Notes under the pieces: model-generated | The model's input: only the letters and a program-made list of their open reading frames with translations | What the model was told of the DNA's origin: nothing | The model's database searches: none | Made by a program: the position numbers and the translations under genes | Assembly: GCA_950295325.1 (NCBI GenBank) | Contig: OX485804.1 | Span: 50,468,001 to 50,532,000 of the forward strand | Reading direction: 5' to 3' | DNA: 64,000 nt | From: Polytrichum commune | Lineage: Eukaryota; Streptophyta; Polytrichopsida; Polytrichales; Polytrichaceae | Part shown: piece by piece, positions 9,591 through 20,004 of the stretch | Position numbering within the stretch: the first letter of the stretch is position 1 | Layout of the letters: every line of letters begins with the position of its first letter

Positions 9591-10877
9591 AACTTGTGAT
9601 GCAAGATACGGGAGGGGTAAATTCACTACCCCAAAGCACAAAAGTTTTTAGGTGAGTTTCACAAGAGCAAGGTGCTCAAAGAGGTTAAGTTGGTGGACGG
9701 ATTGTTCAAGTGCAAGCAAAGTTGGGTGTATGTGCCACAAGGCAAGTTGAGGCTATCGGTTTCGAAAAAGGAATATGATAGCCACATTGCCGGCCAAAGA
9801 GAAGAAAGAAAAAACCGCCATAGAATGGTGTCTTGGAGGTACCATTGGCGGTGCATAAAGGAGGATATAGCCCACTTTGTGAAGGTTTGGATGAAGTGCC
9901 AAGTGAACCGAGCCTCTAACCAAAACCAAGGTGGTTTCTTGCAACCGTTGCATATCCCGTTGGCGCCATGGCATGGTATGTGCATGGACTTGATCACAAG
10001 TTTGCCGGAGTCACATGGGTATGATGCCATCTTGTTGATGGTAGAGCGGTTTGCCAAGTTGGCACACATGGTGCCGATTGTGGGAACCGCCACCGCGTTG
10101 GAGACCGCATAGCCTTTTCTCAAAGGATGGTTGAGGCACCACGGGTTGCCAAGAGTGATTGTGTGGGATCAAGATCCAAAGTTCACAAGTGCATTTTCAA
10201 TGCATTTCTCTAAGGAGGTCGGAATGAAACTAAGGTTTAGCATGACCTTGCATTCCCAAATGGATGGGGAAGCGGAGCGTGTGAATGGAGTCTTGAAGCT
10301 ATACTTGAGGAACTTGGTGGGGGCGGACCAAGGAGATTGGGCGGACTATGTGGGTCGAGCGGAGTGTAATTGCAATGTAGCCACGCACTTGGCTACCAAG
10401 GGGTGGTCTTTGGTGGTGGCTTATGGAGTGGATGCGCTCCAACCTATTAACCTAGCTCTCGAGGGGGCACATTCAACACTAGAGTTCAACCAAGATGGTG
10501 AGGACTTGGCCAAGGAGCAAAAAAACAAGTCTTGGAGATGACCAAGTTGTTGGTGGAGAAAGCCCGAAGGTGGTACGAAGTGCGAATCAATGCCGGAAGA
10601 CGCAAAGTGGAGAATGAGGTGGGCCAAAAGGTGTTGTTGAATGTGAACAACTTCACTTACCCGAAAGGCCTCACTCCAAAGTTTATGTCCAAAATTGGAG
10701 CTCCGTTTCCCATTGTGGAACAAGTGTTAAAGGACATGTATAAGTTGGAATTACCGCCCGAGATCAAAGTGCATCCCATATTTCATGTCTCATTACGAAA
10801 GTCATTTAAGGACGACACCTTGTGGCCCGAACACAAGCAAGTGATTAGGCCACCTCCCGACCTTGTGGACATCATTT
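9590..10877 (+). pseudogene. Integrase pseudogene, chromovirus copy 2
   Basis: Open stretches 9672-10112, 10131-10541 and 10532-10939 together give a nearly whole integrase. In the zinc-binding region the first cysteine is replaced by tryptophan (FVKVWMKCQVNR). The core keeps CMDLITSLPES and VWDQDPKFTS for the two aspartates, and DGEAERVN with the catalytic glutamate that copy 1 has lost. A TAG stop ends the first stretch at about 10110, and a frameshift lies near 10530 in a run of A. The C-terminal module continues to FHVSLRKSFKDDTLWPEHK, then is cut by a 785-bp insertion at 10878. It is better preserved than copy 1 but still inactive. Confidence 0.88.
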
Positions 10878-11662
10878 CTCGGGGGGTGCACTATACTAAA
10901 CATGTACGAGTATACGTGAGTGCACAGGAGGGGTATTGATTTGGACCTTGCCGTATTACGTATACATATGGTATACATGTTATAATTTATAGTTATGTAC
11001 ATGTATGAAAGGCCTTTAAAAAGTATACAATAATTGTATTTGTATGGTACTGTTACTATACTACATATCATAAGTTTTCATATTGGATGAAATTAGGATT
11101 AACTAGGATTAATGATTTTCGTTAGCAACCTTATAGGGTAGTATGAACCATGTACAAGGTGTCAAGGTAATATCGGGGAAAGAGGCAGTATTAGGGTTTT
11201 GAAATGATTCGTTTAGCTCAAAGTAACAAGGAGATTGGTTTATGTTGGTATCAAAAAAGGGCTAACAACAAGTGGACATATGATCTTACTGATCATTTGA
11301 TGGTAGATTTAGAGACAATAATTGCATTGGCTACAATGACATATATTGGTGAATCAAATGTTTATGAGTTACATCCGGGAGATGAAAAAGTTTTCAACGA
11401 CTTTGCTGATGAAAGCTAGGATATTTTGTTATACATATTATAGGGGTTGATTATTGTTCAAAAGTGTATTTGTATACTTATGTTAATGACTATATATGAA
11501 TGGATGTTTTTTTGTGTATACATATTGTCACTTGTATATTTATTGTTGCAATTGTATGTGTATTACTTCATTTCACAAAAAATAACTTGTACATAGGGGG
11601 TTTTTAGAGTATGCAGTGAACGCACGTGATTCTAGGTTTTAATGAAAGGTGCACCCCCCGAG
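10878..11662. mobile_element. 785-bp DNA transposon with G-rich TIRs inside copy 2
   Basis: The ends are perfect 14-bp inverted repeats, CTCGGGGGGTGCAC and GTGCACCCCCCGAG, flanked by the direct repeat CATCATTT (10870-10877 and 11663-11670). Copy 1 is uninterrupted at the same place (about 3880), which confirms an insertion. It holds one 71-codon open frame (11204-11419, starting MIRLAQSNKEIG) of unknown origin and no transposase. A related element lies at 27462-27953. The superfamily is uncertain; the TSD length (8 here, 8-11 there) fits hAT or Mutator-like. Confidence 0.88.
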
Positions 11663-11881
11663 CATCATTTGGAACATGAGGTAGGAGGGCATCCTCAAGT
11701 GCAGGAAGCCCAAGTGAAAAAAAAAAAATGTACAAAGGAGTACTTGGTGAAATGGTGTGGATACCATGAGAAAGAAGTCGTTTGGGTAGCGGCAAGAGAC
11801 ATGGTAACCACCAATGAATTGGTGAAGCACTTTGAAGAAACTAAGGCTAAGGATTCCAATAAAATGAAGCGTAGGCATTGA
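11663..11881 (+). pseudogene. Chromodomain, copy 2
   Basis: The open stretch 11642-11881 encodes a lysine-rich linker and KEYLVKWCGYHEKEVVWVAA, then NELVKHFEETKAKDSNKMKRRH and a TGA stop. This is the eYLVKWkGY...W chromodomain pattern that follows integrase in chromoviruses. The domain is now separated from the rest of integrase by the 785-bp insertion and would begin inside it, so it is not translated with the polyprotein. Confidence 0.82.
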
Positions 11882-12695
11882 TGAGGACATCAATCTCCTT
11901 TAGTGGGGGAGAGACGCTAGTAGCACACTTACCTTCGAGGTTAATTGCTCCACAACATGAACTTGTTCTTTGGCTTGAGGTAATAAAGTCCAAACTTTAG
12001 TGGTGCAAAGAGAAAAGTATGAGATGAGGTCCTAGTCTTGTACTTGTGCTTGGTTAGTGGAAGAGGGGGAATAGACATGCCAAACTAGGTTGGGTAAGCC
12101 GAGTAATTGGGGGCCATGGCTTGGAAGGGCCTTGGATAAAACCAAGAAACTTCTTAGCCGTGGGCTTGTCCGGGCGGGGACAAGGTGATGGCGCGTGCTC
12201 ATAAAAGTGCTACCCGCGAGCTAACGAGAGTTGGCGCATGGGAGTCATGAACCCATGTCTCGAAAGAGCAAAGTGGGAACCAAGTCGGGCGGGACTTGGC
12301 ATCACCCCCGTGCGATCGAGGCGTGGCTTAACAATGGAAAGCCATCTCGGAGTTGCAACCGAGACAACTTAGTGGAAGCGTTGAGGTCTCACCTAGATGT
12401 GTCACGTTAGGCTAGTGGAGCCTAACGGGGGAGGCCCCAAAGGAGGGGCAACCCAAGTGAGTCCCAAAGTAGGTGGGTCTAGTGTAGGTTGGGTCCTTGG
12501 ATGAGAGATCCAAGGTCGCTAACGGACCACCTAGGAACGACACCTTTGGGACTATGCCAAATTTGAAGATGCATTGTGGGGGTCGTGCCCTAAGGTAAAC
12601 ACAATGCCGCACCATAGAGGATGGCAACTTGAGAAGTGGTGTGCCGACTACGAGTATAGTCGATGAGGGCATCGACTCCGTTTGGTGGGGGTGAG
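11882..12695 (+). other. 3' untranslated internal region of copy 2
   Basis: Counterpart of 4093-4905. No coding sequence is supported. It ends with the polypurine tract TTTGGTGGGGGTGAG at 12681-12695. Confidence 0.7.
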
Positions 12696-13669
12696 TGTCG
12701 CGCACCTCTCCATGAGGAGTGCCCGAAACACCATGGGCACAAGGGGGACCCCGGAGTGACACCCGGGACTTGTGGCGCCGTTGGTGAGAGGGCCCAAGTG
12801 ATCCTAGTGCGGGTGAGGGCCCCGGGCGTTGGGAACGCTTCCCACCCACGAAGACTAGGAGGCACAAGGGTAAGGCCATGAGCTATGCGTAGCTCATGGC
12901 GTGGTGATTCTAGAATGCTCAAGAACACCTCAATCGGAGGTGTGAGCTAGGAGTTATGGCCATTTGAGTGGGGCGCTGTCCCGGGACAGCGCCCTGGTGC
13001 AGCAGTGCCTGGGAGTGACTCCCGGGACTGCCAAGGTTCAAAGAGGCATAACGTCCTCATAACTTGCCCAAATGGGGCAAGTGAGGAGTCCATCGGCATC
13101 TACGTGAAGCGTAGATGAAGATGGAGTGGTTGGTTGTTATGATCAAACATCATACAAGGAAGTTATGATGGTCTGAAGCTGCTAGAGGCTTCTTAGCCCA
13201 GCGGCTAAGGGAGAATGTCCACTTGGCCCCAACTCTTGGTGGAGAGACAAGAGGTTGGTTGACTGTGGGGTAGGGGCCCCGTGTAAAGTCCTAGAGGCTT
13301 ATATGGGTGAGGTGGTGTGGCCTCACCCACCCGAGGCCGAACGGCACGGCCTCCATGGGCATTGGCCCAATGTGAGGCCATAGTTGCCTAGTATGGTTCG
13401 GGTTGTTGTAGCGTTGCTCCGGCAATGCGATGATCAACATGAGATTGGACTTCCATGGATGGAAGTCCACATCTAAGAATTGGTTACCGATGAAGGGGTG
13501 AGTCCCAAAATCAAAGTAGGAGGGTTGGTTCCCCTCCTATGAACTATATGGTCCGGGGTAAGAGGAGCTAACCATTAGCATGGCGGAATGCGAAAGGTTA
13601 GCGCTCGTAACCTTTGCTAGAATTGAAAATTGGCAAGATTGTCAAGGGGGTTTAGCAAGGGTTGCGACA
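12696..13669 (+). mobile_element. 3' LTR of chromovirus copy 2, 974 bp
   Basis: Begins TGTCGCGCACC and ends GGTTGCGACA, the same ends and length as the LTR at 4906-5879. The flank after 13669 (TGGCGCTTCAACTCC) is unrelated to the elements. No target-site duplication can be named because the left border of the pair lies outside the window. Confidence 0.9.
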
Positions 13670-13934
13670 TGGCGCTTCAACTCCATCGACATCACGTTGC
13701 CCGCGCGAGCATTTTTCTACGTGATCACTTGGGCCGATCAATTTTGTAGGACACTGCATTTTTTCCTTAGGAAATTGTGATAGATTATCATGCGAGACAA
13801 ATGTACATATTCACCGAATTAATATATGAGCAAATGATCTCTGCTCGCATCCCCTAAACTTATTGCATATTCTCGCGTCTTGTGTTGTCTGTGCTCTTGC
13901 GCGTCCTTGCATTCTTTGCATGCACACCTCACTC

Positions 13935-14081
13935 ACGAACGCTCGTTCGTAAAACTGTGCCACCCCGTCTTGACCTCCTTCGCGAACGAGCGTTCGTATA
14001 TGTATGCATCCGCGCTCACGAACGAGCGTTCGTAAATGATGCGCACCGCCCCACAACCTTCATTCACGAACGGTCGTTCGC
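13935..14081. repeat. Cluster of four 16-bp palindromes ACGAACG-NN-CGTTCGT
   Basis: Copies lie at 13935-13950 (centre CT), 13982-13997 (centre AG, first base G), 14018-14033 (centre AG) and 14066-14081 (centre GT, last base C). Start-to-start spacings are 47, 36 and 48 bases. A fifth, near-perfect copy is at 15346-15361 (ACGGACGCTCGTTCGT). Each is a 7-bp inverted repeat around two variable bases, the form of a site for a dimeric DNA-binding protein. They lie just before the FCP1-like exon, in a presumed intron or promoter. Confidence 0.85.
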
Positions 14082-14218
14082 AATTGTGCCCTTCTGAACA
14101 TTTTCCTTGCACCCTCCTCACTTCCTCTTCTTTTCCCATAATGCATCGTCTTTATTTTCAACGCAACAATTTCTTTATTGGATCATAGAATTAAACTAGT
14201 CGCGTTGTTCATCACAGG

Positions 14219-14985
14219 ACCCCCCGGAGATAGGTCGCAACCCCTCGACCAGTGGACCTCGAACCCGGAACAAACTGTTCCTCGTTTTTGACCTCAACGG
14301 GGTGTTGTGTCACACCCAACACATCCCAAAGGTCCCCACGCGTCCCTTCCGTCACCCCGACGAAAGGGACTACGACGGCGAGCTCGACACCCTCATTAAC
14401 CGCAAGGCTGTCCGCGCCCGTCCCGGCCTGCGGGACTTCTTTCGCGAGGTGGTCGAGTTCGCCCACGTCGTTATGTGGAGCTCCATGGTCATGGAGAACA
14501 CGGAGCCCATTGTCCACTTCTTGTTCCGTGATCTCCCGAGCCCTTGCCTCGTCCTCGGCCAAGAGGACTGCGACGAGCTGCTCGACGAGAAAGGCCGACC
14601 GGTGCCCAAGTTTGGCGGTCGAGGCGGAGGACAACAATTCCTCAAGGTCCTCCATTCAAGACTCTGGCAAGGCGTCCCCCATCTGCATGGGACGCCCCAC
14701 GGGTGGTGGCCGACTCCTGAGAACACCCTCCTCATCGACGACAACCCCACCAAGAGCGTCTTGAACCCCCCGGGCAACGTCATCTTCCCGGACACTTGGA
14801 CCGGCGATAGGCAAGACACATTTTTGGTCGATAGGCTAGCCCCCTACCTTAGAAGGCTCGTGCTCCACGCCGGTAGCATCCCATTTTTTGTTAGGTCCAA
14901 CCCCTTCGGCAATGCGGCGCTAAGCCCCCGCGATAATGTATATAAGAGCATCATGAGGCTCGCCAAACTCAATAAATTGATTTGA
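14219..14985 (+). CDS. FCP1/NIF-like phosphatase-domain protein, last exon
   Basis: The frame is open from a splice acceptor (TTGTTCATCACAG, exon start 14219) to TGA at 14983-14985; the first ATG in frame is 14302, inside the domain, so the real start is in an upstream exon not identified here. The exon encodes one HAD-type FCP1 domain: KLFLVFDLNGVLCHT (motif I), ARPGLRDFFREV, VVMWSSMVMENTE (motif II), ENTLLIDDNPTK (motif IV) and a C-terminal NPFGN. FCP1-type enzymes remove phosphate from phosphoserine, in RNA polymerase II tails and other proteins, using DxD in motif I. Here the second aspartate is asparagine (DLN), as in a plant subfamily of FCP1-like proteins that I recall, so catalysis is doubtful. 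The exon is much more GC-rich than its surroundings and has no internal stop. It could be a functional gene or a recent copy. Confidence 0.72.
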
Positions 14986-15097
14986 AATGCCTCCATGTCT
15001 TTGCTTGTTATCATGTGGTTCACATATCTAATGCTTGCTCTGTTTTTGGATGTCTGTTTTTGTTTTTTGTTGTTCTTGTTCTTGTTCTCGCCCATAG

Positions 15098-15927
15098 TCT
15101 GCCCCCATATGCGACGCCCCTGTAGTCGATGGCCCTTCCCGTCCCCTCTCGCCCCCGGCATCCCCTTCCCGCGACGTCACGGACTTCCAAATGCCATCCC
15201 TCTACCACTTCTCGGCGGTCGACGCGGCCTCGGCCGTGGATTACTCCCGTGACGTCGGCATCGATGACGGCGTCGTCAACAGCCCGCCCCCAGCACTTGT
15301 CCCCCGTGCGTACGCCCCGTCGCCCTCCCCCCTCTCCAAGGAGAAACGGACGCTCGTTCGTTTGGGGCACCTCTCGCCCTCTAAGGACGATGGCATCGCT
15401 CGTCGCAGGCCGAGCCGGCGTCTCCGCATGGAAGGCCCCCGTTGCCACACCTCCCCTGCCGACTCCGTTCCTCCCCCGCAACGTCCTCCGCGATCGTGGG
15501 CCCTCCACGCCTCGACTCCCCCCCGCCATCCAACAGTGCAATAGTTCCATCGGCTCCGGATGCTCCCGTCGACGCCCCCCTCGTTCCCACCGTTCCCCGC
15601 ATGGACGTCCCCAAAGCCAAAGTGCCCTCCTCAACCCTAAACCCCTTTCCCGCTTTTGTTTTCCTTGTCTTCCGTGTGCGTGCCGTTCTCTTTACGAGCG
15701 CCCATCCCAAACCGCCCTCATTATTTTCCCCACTCCATTCCTATTCTTATCTTCCTATGACATTGTTTCGCAGGTGGCTACCCGCTCGCTTGGTGCCCGG
15801 CCCTCCTCCACATCCTCCTTGGATAGGCACGCCCTCAAGGCCGCATCTTCCAGTCCGATCGTTGTCTGGCCCTCCGGAGAAGCGCAAGACGTTCCCTTTC
15901 GCAAACGCCCTCGTATTCTACTTATAA
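15098..15927 (+). CDS. Proline- and serine-rich exon-like region, unknown protein
   Basis: A GC-rich stretch follows the FCP1-like exon. A good acceptor (pyrimidine tract ending CTCGCCCATAG at 15097) opens a frame that runs from 15098 to 15544 and contains YHFSAVDAASAVDYSRDVG, the most protein-like segment. A second frame runs from 15442 to 15927 and a third from 15129 to 16064; all are rich in Pro, Ser and Arg, as expected of GC-rich DNA read in any frame. A second acceptor (CATTGTTTCGCAG, 15773) precedes another open piece. I do not recognise a domain. It may be part of the same locus as the FCP1-like exon or a separate decayed gene. Coding status is uncertain. Confidence 0.3.
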
Positions 15928-16009
15928 TACCACCTCGTACAATTCGGGAGCGCGTCCTGAAACATGCAAGAACGACACATATTCCTGTCCAGGCAACACA
16001 CAAGGATAC

Positions 16010-16456
16010 AGTCGTGGGCCTGAGATTTTTAGAGCCATGGAGGCCGCCAAAAAAAAGGACTTAGCCGCCAAAAAAAATAGTGGGTCGGACTAGTGTGACT
16101 AGAAGCGTACTAGTGGGACGGACTCCCTAAATGCTTAGGTGTAGAACATATTTAAGTGCTTACTTTCTAGTATGCTATTCCAAGTTACTCAAGACATTGA
16201 TGGTATTTCCATTATAATTGTATTTCAATCCCAATTAATTCATTCAACTTCCATTCATTCTTCGCATCTTCCCTTCCATTCATAACGAGTTGTCATTTCA
16301 TACGCAACTATTTTCATGTATGCCTCACATTTTTGTTCACTTCCATGCCTTTATGTATAATAATAGTAGCATACCATTATACATATGGGATTTTTAGTCG
16401 TCATTACTGGTCCAATTTTGAAATGTGCATCCTTATATAGTCTCATAATCAACAAA
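16010..16456. other. Intergenic, nothing recognised
   Basis: AT-rich sequence after the GC-rich island. I see no gene, repeat array or element end other than the relic terminus at 16457-16481. Confidence 0.5.
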
Positions 16457-16481
16457 AAGTCTCCAATTACCGAATATAGTG
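16457..16481. mobile_element. Solitary terminal inverted repeat of a small DNA element
   Basis: The sequence AGTCTCCAATTACCGAATATAGTG matches the right end of the 253-bp element at 42735-42987 (AGTCTCAAATTAACGAATATAGTG). No matching left end (CACTATATTCG) was found in the preceding 1.5 kb. It is probably a relic. Confidence 0.5.
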
Positions 16482-16487
16482 TTATTA

Positions 16488-17204
<717 letters not shown>

Positions 17205-17214
17205 CTGCACCACC

Positions 17215-18115
17215 AAGCAACATTCACATTATAGTGAAGCTCCCCAGAAGCAACACCACAATATTTGAGCCTAAATGGGGCAACACAGTTAAGTCACAAA
17301 GAAAATTCCACATAACCGTAAACCCTAAATCCTAAACTCATAAATATTTGCTCTGATAAATATTTTAATTATTTTGCATGTGGAAGATTGAACACATCAC
17401 GACTCACGAATGCTCTGAAATACATTGTAGAGCCGTCTCTAAACAGAGTACCATCGATTCACCAATCAACTTCTTTCTCACTTCCAACCTAGAGTAATCA
17501 GATTTTATTGGTCCACCATGATAGTCATATTCCACGTTATCAAGATTCAATTTTTGAAATGTGCACAGTGATAAAACTAACTAAAACGATTGTTAATACT
17601 AACCACATTCCCACTGCAACATGCATTGCATCCAAAAGTGCAAAGAAACCTAAACATCGTGAATTTCAGCACCATTAGTAAAACAAAACATCAGTTGAAT
17701 GAATTGCACTAAAGATTTCACATAATTTCGAAGGAGAACTCCTCTTCGCTTCTAATAAACCTACAAGAAACACAAAGTTTTGGGTCCGAAATTACTGCTC
17801 CTTTTTCATCATAATATCGACATCCCTCACACATAACTCTAAACATCATCACAATTCATCAAGAATGTGCACAAGATTCCTCTTCGCAGCCGAGGAGGTC
17901 ACCGAAGTCTTTTGCAGGGAGGAGGTCACCGTTGTGTTTGGCAGGGAGCAGGGAGAAGACAACCCGGTGAATCCAGCTAACCTGAAGGGAAAAAACAGTA
18001 CCCGGTTTTTCCTCCGAAAAATCGGAGTTGCTTGTCGCATTCTTCCGGGCGGGGGAGTTCAGGGCAGCAAGCTCCCTGCAAAACTGCTCTGTTTTGCAGG
18101 ACTGACTTACAAATT
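17215..18115. other. No gene recognised
   Basis: AT-rich sequence upstream of the ATP synthase pseudogene. No convincing upstream exon of that gene was found. The open stretch 17865-18179 has no recognised domain and overlaps the hairpin below. Confidence 0.45.
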
Positions 18116-18194
18116 CGGATGTAGAGTAGTTCAGGGCATCCGTTTTGCCGATGGGTGGGGCAATTCGAGACTACCCTGAACTACTCTACATCCG
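18116..18194. repeat. Perfect 21-bp inverted repeat with 37-bp loop
   Basis: The left arm (18116-18136, CGGATGTAGAGTAGTTCAGG plus G) is exactly complementary to the right arm (18174-18194). Shorter related words (GAGTTCAGGG) occur at 18055 and about 18200, so the hairpin may be the core of a larger fold-back element whose ends I cannot fix. Confidence 0.8.
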
Positions 18195-18423
18195 GTTTTG
18201 AGTTCAGGGTTTCATGGGTGGGAATGCCCTAAGACACCTTCGGCAGCAACAAAGATGTTGTCAGCAGGGGCAGAAGAGGATTGTCCGCGGCAGCAGTGAT
18301 AAATGGGAGTTGCTTGCGGTAACCGCGAAGAAATGATGTCTGTGATCTGCAGCAGAAAAGGTTTGTCTGTAGCAGCAAGACAAAGTTTGCCTGCATCAAA
18401 TCTAAACTGTAACTACTTGCGTC

Positions 18424-19341
18424 CATAGTCCGCCAAGAGCCTAAGGCTAGTGTAAATGCAACCTACAAAATTTGTGACTTAGCCTATAAAATTTTGAAAG
18501 TGTAGGACAAAGAGCCTATGGACAATTTAAAAACATAGGATATCAACCTATGTGATAAAAAACATGTAGGAAATTTTGCCTACAAAGTTTTTAAAAGAGA
18601 GGATTTTAGCCATTCATCCTTCTTCAAATTGGAAAATTAGTTGACCTAAGTACATATCTTTAGGCTAATACTCGGGGCTCTTGGGTGGCACATAGACGGA
18701 TATCAATAATAGCCCTAACTCCCTTCCCGCCAATCTTTACAAATACCATTCATCACAACTCCTCTCTCTCTCTCTGTGAAGCATCTCTCTCTCTCTCTCT
18801 CTCTTGGATAGTGTGATGCGGGTGGCGATTGAAGGACCAACCAAAAATTTTGAGTTTATTTTGGAGGAAGCTATATCTTTGTGGAAGGATTCAAGAAAGT
18901 TTTGATTCTTGTTTACTAATCTTGAGAAATATCTTGCAGGAAGAGTAGAGGTTGAATCAGAAGATGGTGAGGACTTTCACCCTTGAACTCATTTGAATTT
19001 TAGCAACCTTTCATTATAATCAACTCTTTAAAAAAGAGTTGGTTAATCCTTGGCCTTCAAACGTGGTGAAGGGCTTAGCCAGGTTCAATTCCTGCCAAGG
19101 ATACCACTTAGTACTCAAATTTTGAATTTAAAGTCTACAACATTAAAAGATATGAAGGATTTTAACTTACTAAAAATTAGTTTTGAAGGCAATTGGCGGG
19201 TAACTTAAAAACTCAAAAGGTTTTCAACTTACAAAAATTTGATATTGTAGGATGCAACCTATGCCATGAGGGTTTAGGCCTATGCCCTTTTAAAGAGGTA
19301 GGCAATTAACCTCAATAACTTCAAAAACTTTTCGGACACTG
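18424..19341. mobile_element. 918-bp hAT-like non-autonomous element
   Basis: The direct repeat CTTGCGTC (18416-18423 and 19342-19349) flanks a segment with related ends: CATAGTCCGCCAAG on the left, and CAGTGTCCGAAAAG when the right end is read in reverse. An 8-bp duplication and CA-starting ends fit the hAT superfamily. It contains (CT)n tracts at 18762-18775 and 18784-18804, and Pol III-like boxes TGGTTAATCCT (19040-19050) and GGTTCAATTCC (19082-19092). It has no coding sequence. The terminal repeats are imperfect, so this is a good but not certain call. Confidence 0.6.
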
Positions 19342-19349
19342 CTTGCGTC

Positions 19350-20004
19350 TGCGGCAGCAAGGCTAAGCTGTATTTGTAGCGACAAAACTAAGTTTGTATC
19401 TTGCGGCAGCAAGACTCTAAGGTTTTCTAGCTATCCATCAAAGGCTCTCTAATCTATAGTCTGATCATCTAATGCGAGTTGCAATCGGATCTAAGAAATA
19501 AATCAGATTGGCTAATGTATGACCAGCGCTTCCGCATGGTGTAGCGGAGCGGAGAGAGCAAACTGGGTAGTGAGCAGAAGTTTATATAGGGTTGGGGCGT
19601 AGTCTTGAGCGGGAAAAGAGAAAAAAAATATTGAACTAAGAAGCTCTAAGCAATCGTGACTGATAACGTGTTAAGACTAGGCAATAGCCGGTGAGCGTAA
19701 TGGTGCAAGTGACCAACAAAGGCCATGTGGTCGTATATATACGTATTTAAGTTTGAATACATTAATGGCGATTAGCCGTCACTTAGCCGCCTACAATACT
19801 ATGTTTAACTAACCCCGGACCCACTACCGCGGGGATAGTGTAGCCACCTTCCGGAAGGTGGCTGCCGTCATCTATATTCGGCTATAGGTCGTCAGGCTAG
19901 CTATAGGCTGCCTTAACACATTAGGAGGCCTTACGTCGTTGCCTAGCCCCGGTGAGTGTACAAACTAGGTTGCTTTTAAGTGCTAGGGTGTGCACTTAGA
20001 TGGG
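19350..20004. other. Intergenic, nothing recognised
   Basis: Contains short CGGCAGCAA-type repeats continuing from before the hAT-like element, and no supported gene. Confidence 0.45.

Larger units (their letters stand above)
6524..12695 (+). mobile_element. Ty3/gypsy chromovirus, copy 2, internal region
   Basis: This is the complete internal region from primer site (6526) to polypurine tract (TTTGGTGGGGGTGAG, 12681-12695). The order is gag (from ATG 6575), a 56-bp repeat array (7247-7540), protease-like block (7687-7990), RT remnant without palm (8040-8390), RNase H array (8395-9290), RNase H end, integrase (9590-10870), an inserted DNA transposon (10878-11662), chromodomain and a long 3' untranslated part. 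It has the same RT deletion as copy 1. The arrangement internal-LTR-internal-LTR suggests a tandem array made by unequal recombination, or insertion of one element into the LTR of another. Confidence 0.9.

Noticed and set aside
15020-15634. Long arginine- and glycine-rich open frames on the minus strand opposite the GC-rich island
   Set aside because: GC-rich DNA is open in many frames. These have no domain or splice context and mirror the plus-strand exons.
19050-19107. tRNA gene suggested by GGTTCAATTCC and a 7-bp acceptor-like pairing
   Set aside because: The paired segment spans only about 55 bases and has no proper D or anticodon arm, so it cannot be a functional tRNA. Kept only as a possible SINE-like relic.
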